This document shows positions 11,225-23,332 of a stretch of DNA of 64,000 nt, piece by piece. The first letter of the stretch is position 1, and each line of letters begins with the position of its first letter. Position numbers and translations under genes: made by a program. The notes under the pieces are model-generated. The model made no database searches and was not told the origin of the DNA. It saw nothing but the letters and a program-made list of their open reading frames with translations. The stretch comes from Amaurobius ferox (lineage: Eukaryota > Arthropoda > Arachnida > Araneae > Amaurobiidae), in assembly GCA_951213105.1 (NCBI GenBank), contig OX578138.1, positions 63,711,040-63,775,039 of the forward strand, given 5' to 3'.

Positions 11225-11640
11225 GATTCATTACAGCAATTATTGATCTATATAATAAAGATACACTAACTGCAAAAGTAATTAACAGATAAACTTCACT
11301 ACCTTATCATTTATCATTTATACTTTTTTATCAGATATTTCAATACAAATTATGCTAATGTGTCCTCTAAGGCCCAAATTAATGACGTTGAAATTTTTAC
11401 CGTGTGTGGGTTTGTTGTGGAATTCATGGGAGCATCAAATTCTCAAAAAAGTACTAGAATGGCAATAACTTGTTTGAAATAATGAGAAAAAGAAGAGGTG
11501 AAAAATATTGGAATGTAATTAACTTGATGCATTGTGTATTCACCGTTATCAATGCATCTGTTTTAGATAATTAAATTTTAATTAGTTTCTATTCAAACAA
11601 ATTTAATTGGCCTGCTTATGAAGATTTATATATGTATTAG
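11225..11640 (+). repeat. Family H repeat, copy 2
   Basis: Same block order as 3085-3480: 'gatacactaactgcaaaag', 'taacagataaacttcac', 'ctctaaggcccaaattaatg', 'gttgaaattttta', and 'aatgcatctgttttagataa'. It is followed by one or two units like the 41-base minisatellite at 3480, then by a B element, as in copy 1. Confidence 0.55.
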
Positions 11641-11805
11641 AATCCAATTAGATGAAATTTGAAGCCATATTTTCAATTATCCACTGAAATATATATTCTT
11701 AAATGACCACTCCTATAAAATTAATGCTTACCTACAAAATAAATTATTTTATAAAATTTTCTGTATGTTTTGTTATTTTTGCTTATTTTCACTTCCACTG
11801 TAACG

Positions 11806-12552
11806 CATAGTAATGTATAAGAAAAGTGTTGGATTCGTGTTGAAAATCACAATTCTGGTTTTCAACGGATCTACACGTTTTGGGAAGGCTAGAATACGAA
11901 AATACTATTTTTAGCAAGACGCGTGTGTGTGCGTGCACTCTAACTCAAGAACTAACTTTCATAAAATTTTATCAGTAATTTTATCTGTGTGTGTTACCCT
12001 GGTGCTGATTAGCCTTGATACAGTTCGGGAAATGACCCGCAAAAATCGTATGCTTCCACTCTAGCTAAAAATCTAATTAACCAAATTTCACAAAATTTGG
12101 CAGATGTTTATCTTGTGGGTTGCTCTGTTGCTAATTAAGTATTTGGTATGATTCAGAGAAAAAACCTGCCTTTTTTGAAAAATGTCTAGCAGAAATCGTG
12201 AAAATCTAAAATAAAAGACTACGTATGCTCAAATGTATTAATTAAATTCTTGTTTCATAAGTAATTTTTAACGATTAAAAAATAAGATTAACTCCATTAC
12301 TCTAGGACAAACCGTTCTCAAGATATTTTAGATTTTCTTTTTTTTCATCTTTGCTACGCCGCCTTTGAAAATACTTTCAGTTACTAAATGAAAACGAAAA
12401 TTGAATTTAAAGTGCAAATTCATAGTATCATTTCAAATAAATATGCCTTCTATTTTGAAGTTAAAAGAATTAATTTAATGAATTATCAAATAAATAAAGA
12501 GAAAATAAATTTGAGTATGTAGGGAAAGTCATATGCTGCCCACATCAAATTT
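11806..12552 (+). mobile_element. Family B element with an eroded 5' hairpin
   Basis: The head 'taacgcatagtaatgtataagaaaagt' (only half the hairpin arm preserved) leads into 'caacggatctacacg', a short GTGT tract (11921-11932), two box copies near 11955-11975 and 12085-12110, 'accgttctcaagatatt' near 12310, then 'gtagggaaagtcatatgctg', the family's 3' end. Base substitutions and the lost left arm suggest an old copy. Confidence 0.65.
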
Positions 12553-13198
12553 TTCCATCTAACGGCGTAAAACTTTGCCTTCGGCAAGAATCAAACATTA
12601 GTTGCCAGATTCAAAACATTTGCTTTACTCATTAAAACTACGCAACTTGCTCCATAAAATCCAATTCCTGATTGACAAAAACGGGAAAAGATGAAATATG
12701 TTCATTTGATTTTAACATTTGATGCGTAGCACACATACTATCTCTCATCTGTATAATAATTGTCTACCGTAATTTTATCTTCGCAGATCATCAAGAAGCT
12801 CTCCGGGGACCTAAGTAACGTTGGCAAGACGGAACCTAACGCGGCCGAATTTTGAATCCCCGGGGATAGAGAAAATTAGGTTTATGAAAAGATCCTTCAG
12901 AAGCTCGCTGGTGACCTAAAACACCAAAAAATTACACGAGTATTACATAATGTTAAATTACATAATGTACCCGAACTCTGAACATCACGTAACTTTTCGT
13001 CAAAATTTTTTCGGCAAAGCAATATTTTATACAGTAGTGTAAAAAAGTAAAAAAATCAGCCTTAAATTTCAACTCGGAGGAAACGTTACTATCAGATAAG
13101 AAATTATTAATAAAATTTTCATTTAATATAATTCTTTCGCATTTACAAGTTTATCATACCATACAGTTTCAATACACCTATCAATATCTACATAAAAA
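12553..13198. other. Unassigned DNA with a small internal duplication
   Basis: Contains two similar phrases about 105 bases apart: 'tcaagaagctctccgggga' (12791) and 'ttcagaagctcgctggtga' (12897), each followed by 'cctaa'. Otherwise AT-rich with no recognisable gene. The phrases are GC-richer than the surroundings and could be remnants of an unrecognised element. Confidence 0.35.
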
Positions 13199-14117
13199 AT
13201 CTGATGTGGGCAGCACATGACTTTCCTTATATAATGCAATGAATTTACTACTTTTACAGTTAAAAAAAATGTTATTCTTATAATAGATACTTATATTCTT
13301 TCCAAGATATTGAATTTTCTTCACTTAGTCGTCATTTTCATTTATTTAGCGTCAATTTTATCCATTTGGCGAGATTTTCGTTAATTTGGAAACATTTTAA
13401 AAAGTCGCCATGTTGGCGACATTCCGCTAAATTCGTCGCCAAAATCTCGCCAAGCGTTATGGGGGAGAAATAAGTTATTCTTATAGCGGATAAATGACTA
13501 TAGGCGTTCAAATACAAAAGTATTACTCAAAGTATCTTTTCTCGTGAATGGAACGAGTTAGATCCAAGAGAATGATATCACCAAATTTATCGCACGATAT
13601 TACATATGAAAAGTGAACATGTTTCCTAACAGTTCATATTTTTTTTTAATTTATGGGATTTTTTGATAAATTTATTTGAAAAATGTGCAATATCTCGAGA
13701 ACGGTTCATGATAGCTTTCTAAAGTTTATGTCAATCGTTTTCTAAGTAAAAATTACATAAGAAATGTCTATTTGCGTAACTTTGTTAAAGGTTTTGATTT
13801 TTTGATGATTTTTTTAAAATTTCACTCAAAAATTTAGGAGGGTTCTGAACATTCAATTGCGTCTAAAAACAATGGACTTCCAGTATTCACGGCTTGTGAT
13901 TTTTGTACCAAATTTCATTCCAATCGCTCCATTCATTCGTGAGATATCGTCTCCACAGTCTCACTGACACACACACATACACACACACACATCACTTCAA
14001 AAATGTTCAATTCGTGATCAGGGATGCTTGAAACGTGCTCTCCCGTCGAAAAATCGAATTCGAATTTTCGACCCCGTCACATTACTTTCCTGATACATTA
14101 TGCATATAAGGAAAGTA
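13199..14117 (-). mobile_element. Family A element, complete isolated copy
   Basis: The best single reference copy. It begins TCTGATGTGGGCAGCACATG after an A-run and ends with a hairpin at 14083-14117. It contains the 21-base array and palindrome (13400-13460), TCTCGAGAACGG at 13695-13706 (the minus-strand box), AAATTTCATTC at 13911-13921 (minus-strand GAAATTTGGTA box), a CA tract 13970-13991, and 'cgtgctctcccgtcg' near 14034. Flanks are A/T runs and no long target duplication is visible. Confidence 0.8.
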
Positions 14118-15235
14118 ATAAAATTGAAAATCTATCTATTTGCCTCATAGTCACGTGAGAATGACTGTACCCAATTTTCTGAAACTTTGGTATGGTCCCA
14201 CTTAAAATTCAGGCATCCTCTCTTTATGCTCCTCTGACTCTTTCCTTACTTTGAGCGTGACTCAATCGTTATATGAGCCTCCAAACCAATATGGGACCCA
14301 ATCGCTATTTAAATTTCCAAACTAACGTGACCGAATTGTTTTTTGAGCTTCTCTACAAGAAATGCAATTTAAAATTCAATAATGTAGTCTGATCCATGTT
14401 TACGCCTCTCTTTCTAAAATTATGGAAGCTTTACAAATTAGCAAAATGAAAAGATAAACTTTTTAATCTGCAGACAATATTAAAAAAATAAAAATTTGGT
14501 TTCCTTCATGAGATTTTTTTTTATCGCCTGTCATATATTACTTCTATTTGTATATAATTGCATATATATATTTTTAGTAACAGCAAAATTTTAATTATTT
14601 TTTTACTGGGTGGCAATATTAAGTTATTTGTTACAACCATAGAGGTAAAAGGAGATAAAATTCCATATTAAGAAAACACCAATATCGTTTGAGAGAATAA
14701 TTCGGGTGGCGCTGGGATAAGTAGTTCAGCATTGTATGCATTTCTATGGCGAAAGGCCTAAAATATTTATTTAAACTGTCGATTTTGTAAAAATAAATTA
14801 TTAGCACAATGCAAATTAAAACTGAAGCAAAAAATGTTTGCAAGTATACAAAATTATTTAACCTTTCGATTTATTTTTATCTTCATATATTCTGTGCTCT
14901 ATCCTACAACTATGAAAAAATACTAGTTAATTATATTCATAATTAGGTAATTCTTAATTTAAAAATAATCAAAATTACATATACTAAGTACTACGCCTTT
15001 CTGTTGTGTCAACTAACAATAGCGGCTACTTTATTAAACCCTAGATGTAATTCTTAAAGCAGTATGGCATTTTCAAATGCTTCACCCATAGAAGTTTTAT
15101 CTCCTTCTTTCTAACTCCATGGCTACAACTAGCAGATTTGTCTAGAATATTCTATACTAGCCGCAATATTCTATACTAGCCAAGTATATACGAGCACATA
15201 AAATTTTCACAACAAATTATGAATTAAGTTTCTTT
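14118..15235. other. Unassigned AT-rich DNA
   Basis: No repeat family with another copy in the window and no credible gene. The longest open frame (14631-14843, minus) is hydrophobic but has no recognisable domain. Possibly host single-copy sequence. Confidence 0.4.
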
Positions 15236-15700
15236 ACAATATGTTATATTTCATACCTGCAAGTTCATTAATAGCAACGAAATATACACTACAGCAACTA
15301 AAACTTTATTACACTATCTTATCATTTATCATCTTATCTTTTCCGTACAGCTAGTTCATTAATAGCAACGAAACATACACTACAGCAACTAACAGATAAC
15401 CTTTATTACACTATCTTATCATTTATCATCTTATCTTTTTGTTTAGCATGTCAATACACAAACTATGCTAATTGTGTCCCCCATAGCTGATTTAAATATC
15501 GTTAACATTTTAACCATTTGTGCTTCCTTTGCAATTTATGAATTGATAAAAACTTTGTTGATGGGGGTATCATGTTAATAGTAAACAGATGAATGAAATA
15601 TAATGAAATGTAATTACCTACGGACTTTGTGTATTTATTATTATTACAATTTATGTGATGAATTATTAAATTTCTTCGGTTTCTTTTCGATTGAATGTCT
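15236..15700 (+). repeat. Family H repeat, copy 3, with a 93-base tandem duplication
   Basis: The block 'agttcattaatagcaacgaa' through 'catcttatctttt' occurs twice in tandem (about 15262-15349 and 15355-15440). It is followed by the H blocks 'aatacacaaactatgctaa', 'gtgtcccccat', 'cgttaacattttaacc' and a degraded end near 15690. Copies 1 and 2 carry the block once. Confidence 0.55.
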
Positions 15701-15754
15701 TTTTAGGCATAAGTGGTATTTCAACATTTTTATTGGAGTTGCGAAATTTATTCT

Positions 15755-16078
15755 TGGGCGGTCGATCGCAAGATGAATATTGATTGGTCAATCGCAAAAT
15801 GGAATAATCATTGATTAATCGCAAGTTTCACCAATCTATCACAAGTTGAATGTTGATTGGTCAATCGCAAGTGGAATAATCTTTAATTAATCGCAAGTTT
15901 CACCGATCGACCACAAGTTGAATGTTGATTGGTCAATCGCAAGTGGAATAATCATTGATCAATCGCAAGTTTCACTGATCGATACCAAGCTGAATGTTCA
16001 CCGATCGATCACAAGTTGAACGTTCGCTAGCCGATGTCTAGTTGAATGTTCTTTGATCAATCGCCAGTTGAAATGGCG
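15755..16078. repeat. Minisatellite with ATCAATCGCAAGT units, higher-order period about 75 bases
   Basis: Alternating units such as 'gattggtcaatcgcaa', 'aataatcattgattaatcgc', 'gtttcaccgatcgaccacaa' and 'gttgaatgtt' recur three to four times with substitutions. The short unit is about 20-25 bases and three unlike units make the higher-order repeat. It lies after family H copy 3, the same relative position that the 41-base minisatellite has after H copy 1. Confidence 0.65.
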
Positions 16079-16389
16079 CAAAAGCTGATCATCACATATT
16101 TTATAAAAAAAAAAAAAATAACAGGATCAGGAAAACTCTGGAAAACTTTTATTTTTTTAGGCGAAATATTCTACATTTATGAATATCAAAACATCGACCC
16201 TTGATTTCAATTGAATATCACAGACTATAAATCTAAAAATACTTAAGAAAATGTCATTATAATCAAAACCAACTTTTTGAAAGAATCTTGGTCACAAAGG
16301 AACTAAATTAAAGCAATGCAAAATAAAAATTCGTGACTCCTTTCTTTCCTTCATGCGCCAGATAGAATCGCCAAAGAGAAATATCTATA
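16079..16389. other. Unassigned AT-rich DNA
   Basis: Contains a poly-A run at 16106-16118 and no recognisable gene or repeat. Confidence 0.35.
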
Positions 16390-17183
16390 CATTCCTCAGA
16401 AGAAGTCACTTATTTTAAAGGTTATTTAATTACTAAAATGCCATTTTCCTTTTGACTCACTTTTTCGACAACATATGCTATATTATTCTTTATTCTTTTT
16501 TCCAAAGAACTCCGTTTAGGCTGCGTATTTTATTGAATTTAAAAAAAAGTTTCCTTTAGTTCCATTTTTCTTCATAATACGCATAATTTGCTCTTTTTTG
16601 TAAATAACCACTCAATTTAATTTCTAGACAGATAATGTCATTTCAATAGAAATGAAACCCCTGTGGATGGGAACTGGGAGGAATAAAGAGTACTGTTTTC
16701 TTCTGAGTTTGAATAAAGTCGAGGTTTCATTTTTTTTTTCAAATATGTGGAGGGGGGGGGGGGTCTGCTTCTTAACGTTTCTTATTCTGTCATTTTGAGT
16801 TCAAAGGAAGTAATGACATTTATTTAACTTCATATTCCAGACTTTTAGCATTACATTCCCTTTCAATTTTCATTTTAAGGGGAATCGTTACACAAAATGC
16901 TATAGTTTTTAAATCACTATACAGATGAAAAATTAACCTTGTCATTTAAAAGTTACCTTGTTGTAAGACACATTATAAGAAACAGACATATCTATTTTCT
17001 AAATTTGGGAAATTTTAAAATACAAAAATAAATATTACCTTAAAATGCTATGTTTCTAAAATGTTAAAACTTTAAAATTAATTATGGTACAAATTTACTT
17101 TTTATGTATCATTATATCTTGGGCTATAAAAGTACTTTTACCTATATTTACTATATTTTTACCAATTTTTATGTTCCTATTTT
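16390..17183 (+). repeat. Family G repeat, copy 1, upstream of a B element
   Basis: Shares blocks with 26590-27160, 28590-28830, 34140-35050 and 49755-50343: 'gaagtcacttattttaaagg', 'ttttgactcac', 'caaagaactccg', 'cataatacgcataatttg', 'cactcaatttaatt', 'gacagataatgtcatttc', a G-run (16743-16754), and 'ttaacttcatatt'. Terminal structure is unclear. In four of five copies a hairpin-headed A or B element begins at or near its end. Confidence 0.55.
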
Positions 17184-19556
17184 TACTTTTCCTACAATGC
17201 ATGGTAATGTGTAGAGAAAGTATTAAAATCGAGTTGAAAATCGGAACTCGAGTTTCCGAAGGGTCTACTTGTTTTGCAACCTGCAATACACAAAAAAACA
17301 AGTCTCTCTGTGTGTGTGTGTCTATCTATGCAATGTATGTATCCACTCTAACTCAAACTAATTGACCAAATTTCATAAAATGTTATTGGTAAGTCATTTG
17401 TGGGTGTCTCTGGTGCTGATTAGATTTTGATACGATACGAAATAAAAGATAATTAGACTTCTTTTTTTTTTTTGCCAAATGACCTTCGAAAATCGCATGT
17501 ATCTACTTTAGCTAAAAAAACTAATTGACCAAATTTTATAAAATTTGGTATATGAGTTACATGTAGGTTACCCTAGTACTGTTTAGATTTTGGTACTATT
17601 TGGAAAACGAAACTGCCTATTTTATGAAATAACCCACAAATCTATCAAATGTAGCAATTAATTGCTTGTTTTTTATTTGTTTGTTTGTTTGTTTTAACGA
17701 TAAAAAAAATAAAACGAAACCCATCACTCTAGAACAAACCGTTCTCAAGATATTTTAGTTTTTTCTCACTTTTGCTACTCCGCCTTTGAAAATGCGTCCA
17801 GTTACTAAATAAAAAATCTGATGTGAGCAACACATAACTTTCCTTATATAATGCAATGGATTTACTTCTTTAACGGTGAAAATGTGATGAAAAGATCCAC
17901 GGCACAGTGTTTGTAACGTTAAATTTTATATTTGGCTCGGTAAATTTTACATCCGGATGACAACATCTAAAAATATTTCGTACTCAATTAAGTTATACTT
18001 AACACAACTCTAAATTAACAATTATCAATACTGATATCAATATAGTCCATATATTTAAATATTTTAACAATAAATTCATCAATTAGGCGTCATTTTCAAT
18101 AACTTGACATCATTTTTGCAATTTTGACGATATTTTCGTCAATGTGGGGCCAAATATTGCCAAGCTGGCGATATTTAGAAGAGCATTTCTTATATAATAA
18201 AAGGCATGTCCATCACATGACGGATTTAAAAATTTGCAAAATATTGCATCCTATTTGGCGTCATTTCTATCAATTTGGCAACATTTTTATCAATTTAATA
18301 ACACTTTCATCAATTTGGCAACAATTTCGTCAATTTGGCAACATTTAAAAAAGTCGCCAAGTTTCGATATGCCGCCAAAATCCGTCGCCAGAATTTTGCC
18401 AATCGTTACAGACTGAGTCTTATTTTAGTCTTATATTCTTTCCAAAATAATGAATTTTAATCAATTAGTTGTCATTTTCATTGATTTAACGTCATTCTTA
18501 TCAATTTGGCCACATTTTTATCAATTTGGCGACATTTAAAAACTTGTCAAGTTGGCGATATTCCGCCAAATTCGTTACTAAAATTTCGTTAAGCATTATG
18601 GTCAGAGAAATAGGTTATTCTTATAGCAAATAAACGACTAATGGCGTCCAAATACAAAACTATTACCCAAAGTATCTTAACTTATAGTAGGTTCTTATTT
18701 TTTTCTAAGATATTGGATTTTCGTCAATTAGTATTCATTAATTATTGATTTAGCGTCATTTTTATCAATTTGGTGATATTTTTATCAATTTGGCGATATT
18801 TTCATCAATTTGGCAACATTTAAAAAACTCGCCAAGTTGGCAATATTCCGCCAAATTCTCCGCCAAAATTTCGTCAAGTATTGTTTATGGAGAAATAGGG
18901 TAGTCTTATGGTAGATAAACGACTTTAATGGCGTCAAATTACAAAGCTATTACCCGAAGTGTCTTCTCTCGTGAATGGAACGAGCTAAATCTACGAGATT
19001 GGTGATAATAAATTTATTGCATAATATTACATATGAAAAGGGAACAGATTTCACAATAGTTAATATTTTTTTTTTAATTTTATGTGATTTTTTGATAAAT
19101 GTATTTGAAAAATGTGCAATATCTCAAGAACAGCTCGTGCTAGCGTTCTAAAGTTTATGTCAATCATTTTCTAATGAAAAATTATATTAGAAATAATTAC
19201 TTACATAACTTTATTGAATGCTTTAATTTTTGGTGATTTTTTTTAATTTGATTTCAAAATTTAGGAAGGTTTTGAACATTCGATTGAATGTAAAACAATA
19301 GGCTTCTAGTATTCACTTATTGTGATTTTTGTACCAAATTTTGTTCCGATCGCTTGATTCGTTCGGGAGATATCGTCTCCAAAGACTTACTGACATACAC
19401 ACACATACACATACTTTCACCCACACACAGACACAGAGACATCACCTCAAAAACTTCTGATTCATGTTCAGGGATGTTTGACACGTACTCTCTCGTCGAA
19501 ACTCTCTCGCTGAAAATGTATTTGAGTCTGTAAGAAAAGTGTGCTGCTCATTTCAG
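17184..19556 (+). mobile_element. Family B element split by an A element
   Basis: Hairpin 17184-17222 (TACTTTTCCTACAATGCATG), GTGT tract 17311-17323, boxes near 17365-17385 and 17525-17550, 'accgttctcaagatatt' at 17738-17754. At about 17812 an A element is inserted. The B terminus reappears at about 19513-19556 as 'tttgagtctgtaagaaaagt' and 'gtgctgctcatttcag'. Confidence 0.65.
17813..19512 (-). mobile_element. Long variant of family A, inserted in B, hairpin end lost
   Basis: Begins TCTGATGTGAGCAACACATA. The 21-base array and 'cgccaag...ggcgat' block is present about three times (near 18060-18420, 18430-18600 and 18690-18895), giving 1.7 kb rather than 0.92 kb. The body continues to 'acgtactctctcgtcg' at 19485 and stops before the usual hairpin, so a deletion removed the A head at the junction with the outer B. 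Similar long copy at 24300-25818. Confidence 0.65.
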
Positions 19557-21839
19557 ATTTTTATATTGTTCTACAAAAAGTTTACAATTTATTTTTATCA
19601 TGTAAAAATTTTGTCGAAAAATATGTATTTTTCAGATATATTAATATTTTTCAAAATTATAATGTTACAATTTGAAAATAAAACATGCACACTTTTACAG
19701 TTTATGGTCTAAACATTGCAAATATACCAAAATATTTATTATTATTGTAAATTAAAAAAAGACTTAGTAGTTACAATAAAATAATAAATGCGAAATTTGC
19801 ATTCAAAGAAAAAGGCAAATGAAGTTCTTATTTTATTAAGAGGATTATGAAAATACACTTTACAAAATCACTTCTAAAGAGCACTTTAGTTCAAGATAAA
19901 AATCAAGAATTTTGGGAAATAGTTTTTACAAATATGTAGGAAATTGAATATGATTAAAATTCGGAAGAATATGATTAATAAATTAAAAAGATATGATTAA
20001 AATTAGGAAGAATATGATTAATAAATTAAGAATATGATTAAAATTATGAAGAAAAAATAAATCGATTTTTTAAAGCTAAATTTTTAAGATTTTGTGTAAC
20101 GATTCCCCTTAAGTGACATATTCGAATAATATTATTAAAAAATTGTGGTTCAGAAATAACTTTGAAAATAAGTCTATTTAGAAACGAAGGGGGCATAATT
20201 TATTTTTTTACTTCCATCATATATGTAAAGCAAAAGTATTGAGGGTCCAAAAACCGACTTTTTGATTTTGATGGACTTTCAGAGTTTATGTATCTTTGAA
20301 ACCGGATTAACTATTTTTTGTGATGTATATCTATTTGTGTGTGTGTGTATGTCTGTGAGCCTGGGGTGACGAAATAACATGAATCAAATAAATAAATGGA
20401 ATGGAATATGATTGGATTATTTCAATCAATAAACGTTCAAAATGGGTAGATTTTCGAAGTGAAAGTAATAAAATAATGTTCTTAAAATTTTTGAACATTT
20501 ATTTCAAAAATCGGAAAAACATTATAAAAAGATAGTCATGTTGAACAATTTTACAGAAATATCAAATTTCTATGCAATTTTTTATTTAAAAGCGATTGGC
20601 ATCATGTATGGGTGCTGTTTTTGGGATACTCTTAGTATGAGTCGATTTCAAGACACTCTTTACATGCACCTTTCTCTAGATACTTCAGGTTTGGGATCTA
20701 TAATAGAAAAATAATGAAAAAAATAGGCTGTGGTTCCAGTCCGGTGGAGCCTAAATCGTTTTGTGTGAATAAAATTTTGTAAAATAAAACTCCAGTAAAA
20801 TTTTTTAATAAATTTATTCGATTTCTTCAGACTCATTTGTTCTGTTCACAAACTTTCAAAGCACTAAAAATAAATCGCCAACTGTTAATAGCTAGATAGC
20901 ATTTTTAGTTTTTGCCCCGATTTAACCTGAACTTAGTATACAATAGACCTCACGTCAAATCAAATTATTATCAAATTATTTTCTAGCCTGCTTGGCGGCG
21001 TATAAATTATACTTATACATTATATCTGACGAGATTTTAGATTTAAGCTAATCTATAAACCTGCATGGCGGCACATAAATACGAATATTTCCATCTATAC
21101 AGTTCAAACCTCATCATTCATTAAACATCTTTAGAATCGCCAAGTTCATTTAACTTCCTAATTTTTTTTTAAAAACAAAACAAAATATCTCGTTCTCGCG
21201 TACCGATATTTCACTAAGAAGTAAGTAAATAGATTATGCTGCAATTATCATGGCATTTTAAATATTACAGCTGTCCTACCCCATTGGTCCTACCCAGTTT
21301 AAAATACTAAAATATCGAAGTTAATACCACTATACATCAAAAACTAAGTGCTTGATTCATAATTCAATTACATACACTTATAGAGCCTACAAAGAGCTAC
21401 AAATTCTTTCTTATTGTTTATAACTATCATTTGTAGATTTTTAAATATAAGCAGTACAAATTCCAAAAACAGAAATTTTTCAATCTTCTTCAACTGACAG
21501 AACGATTACTCGAAAACTAATGAACTACCTTTCTAAAAAAATATATAGATTTAAAAACTAAATTTCCTAAAGTATATTTTTGACGTTTACTATTTTTACT
21601 ATTTCCACATCTGTCTTTTAAAGTTTCGAAGATATTTTGAGAGAAAGTAAGAAAAATGAAAAGTTCAAAATATTAAAATTATTTTTATTGACATTTTTTT
21701 AAACATTTATCATCCGTACCTTATTTTCGACAAAATGAGTAACATTATTTATATTATCAACTAGGTTCGGAGAACCTTTTTCTTGTAAACCATCAAATAT
21801 AATATATGTTATTTATAAAATTTATTTTTATTTCACTTT
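19557..21839. other. Mostly unassigned AT-rich DNA with a short minisatellite
   Basis: 19947-20055 holds about two and a half units of a roughly 47-base repeat ('gaatatgattaaaatt' / 'aggaagaatatgattaataa'). 20210-20370 has a diverged hairpin-headed element start, listed separately. The rest shows no gene or family that I can support. Confidence 0.4.
20205..20370 (+). mobile_element. Orphan hairpin-headed element start (diverged from A and B)
   Basis: TTTACTTCCATCATATATG with an imperfect return arm 'gtaaagcaaaagta' forms a weak hairpin. It is followed by 'gggtccaaaaaccgac', 'tttcagagtttatg', 'tgtatctttgaaacc' and a GTGTGTGTGTGTATGTCTGTG tract (20338-20358 minus ends). The order matches the first 150 bases of A and B but the sequence is distinct. 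Downstream boundary not identified. Confidence 0.4.
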
Positions 21840-22560
21840 TTGCTTTCCCTGCAATACATTGTAATGTATAGGGAAAGTATAGGAATCATGCCGAAAATCG
21901 CAACTCGAGTTTTCGACGGATCTACACGTTTCGAGACCTCTAGAATACGAAAAATCTATTTTTAGCGTGACGTCTGTGTGTGTGTCTGTGTGTCTGCCTG
22001 TGTGTCTGTCTATGTGTCTGTGTGTCTGTCTGTCTGTCTGTCTGTGTGTCTGTCTGTGCAGATTTTGTATCCACTCTAACTAAAAAAGTAATTGATCGAA
22101 TTTCCTAAAATTTGGCCCCTACAAGCTTGTATCCACTCTAGCTAAAAAACCAATGGACCGAATTCCACAAACTTTGGTAGGTAAATCACTTGTGGGACAC
22201 CCTGGTGCTGATTAGATTTCGGTATGATTCGGAAAAAAATAACCTGCCTTTTTTGCAAAATGGCCTGCAAAAATCGTCAAAATCTAAAATAAAAAACTAC
22301 GTATGCTCAAATATATCCATAAAATGCTTGTTTAATACGTAATTTTTAACGAAGAAAAGAATAAGACCAACCCCATTACACTAGGACTAGCCGTTCTCGA
22401 GATATTTTAGTTTTTTCGTATTTTCTCTACGCCACCTTTGAAAATAAGTCCAGTTATCAAATGAGACCGAAAATTGAATTAAAAGTGAATTAAATGTAAT
22501 TAAAATAAAGAGAACGTGAATATAAGTCTACAGGGAAAGTCATGTGCTGCCCACATCAAA
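21840..22560 (+). mobile_element. Family B tandem unit B1
   Basis: Hairpin near 21841-21879 (GCTTTCCCTGCAAT and AGGGAAAGTA), 'cgacggatctacacg', a long GTCT/GTGT tract (21978-22068), boxes near 22100 and 22160, the phrase 'tggtgctgattagatttcgg', CCGTTCTCGAGATATT at 22391-22406, second hairpin arm and terminal hairpin at 22530-22560. It is followed directly by B2 across a short T-run. Confidence 0.8.
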
Positions 22561-22564
22561 TTTT

Positions 22565-23327
22565 TACTTTCCCTGCAATACATGGTAATGTATAGGGAAA
22601 GTATTGGAATCATGCCGAAAGTCGTAAGTCGAGTTTTCGACTGATCTACGCGCTTCGAGACCTCTAGAATAGGAAAAAACTATTTTTAGCGTGACGTCTG
22701 TGTGTGTGTCTGTTTGTCTGTCTGAGTGTCTGTCTGTCTGTGCAGATTTTGTATTCACTAAAAAACTAATTGATCGAATTTCATAAAATTTGGTAGATAA
22801 ATCACTTGTGAGCGAATCTGGTGCTGATTAGTTTTGGGTACGAATTCGGGATAAAAGAATCCGCATTTTTTTTTTTGCGAAATGGCTCGCAAAAGACTGT
22901 ATCCACTCTAGCTAAAAAACTGATGGCCCGAATTTCACAAAATTCGGTTGATAAGTATTTTGTGGGTTACCCTGGTGCTAATTAGATTTTGGTACGATTC
23001 GGAAAAAAATAACCTGCCTCTTTTTGCAAAATGGTTATCAAAAATCGTCAAAATCTAAAAAAACTAAGTATACTCAAATATATTCATTAAATGCTTGTTT
23101 TATACGTAATTTTTATCGATGAAAGGAATAAGACCAACCCCATTGCACTAGGACTAGCCATTTTCGAGATATTTTAGTTTTTTCGTATTTTCTCCACTCC
23201 ACCTTTGAAAATAAGTCCAGTTACCAAATGAAAACGAAAATTGAAATAAAAGTGAATTAAAATTAATTAAAATAAAGATAACGTGGATTTAAGTCTGCAG
23301 GGAAAGTCATGTGCTGTTCACATCAGA
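22565..23327 (+). mobile_element. Family B tandem unit B2
   Basis: Same order as B1: hairpin 22565-22603, GTCT tract 22698-22740, AAATTTGGTA at 22786-22795, second box near 22934-22948, CGAGATATT box near 23158-23173, terminal hairpin near 23308-23327. Small frames such as 22564-22758 (minus) are the microsatellite in translation. Confidence 0.8.
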
Positions 23328-23332
23328 TTTTT

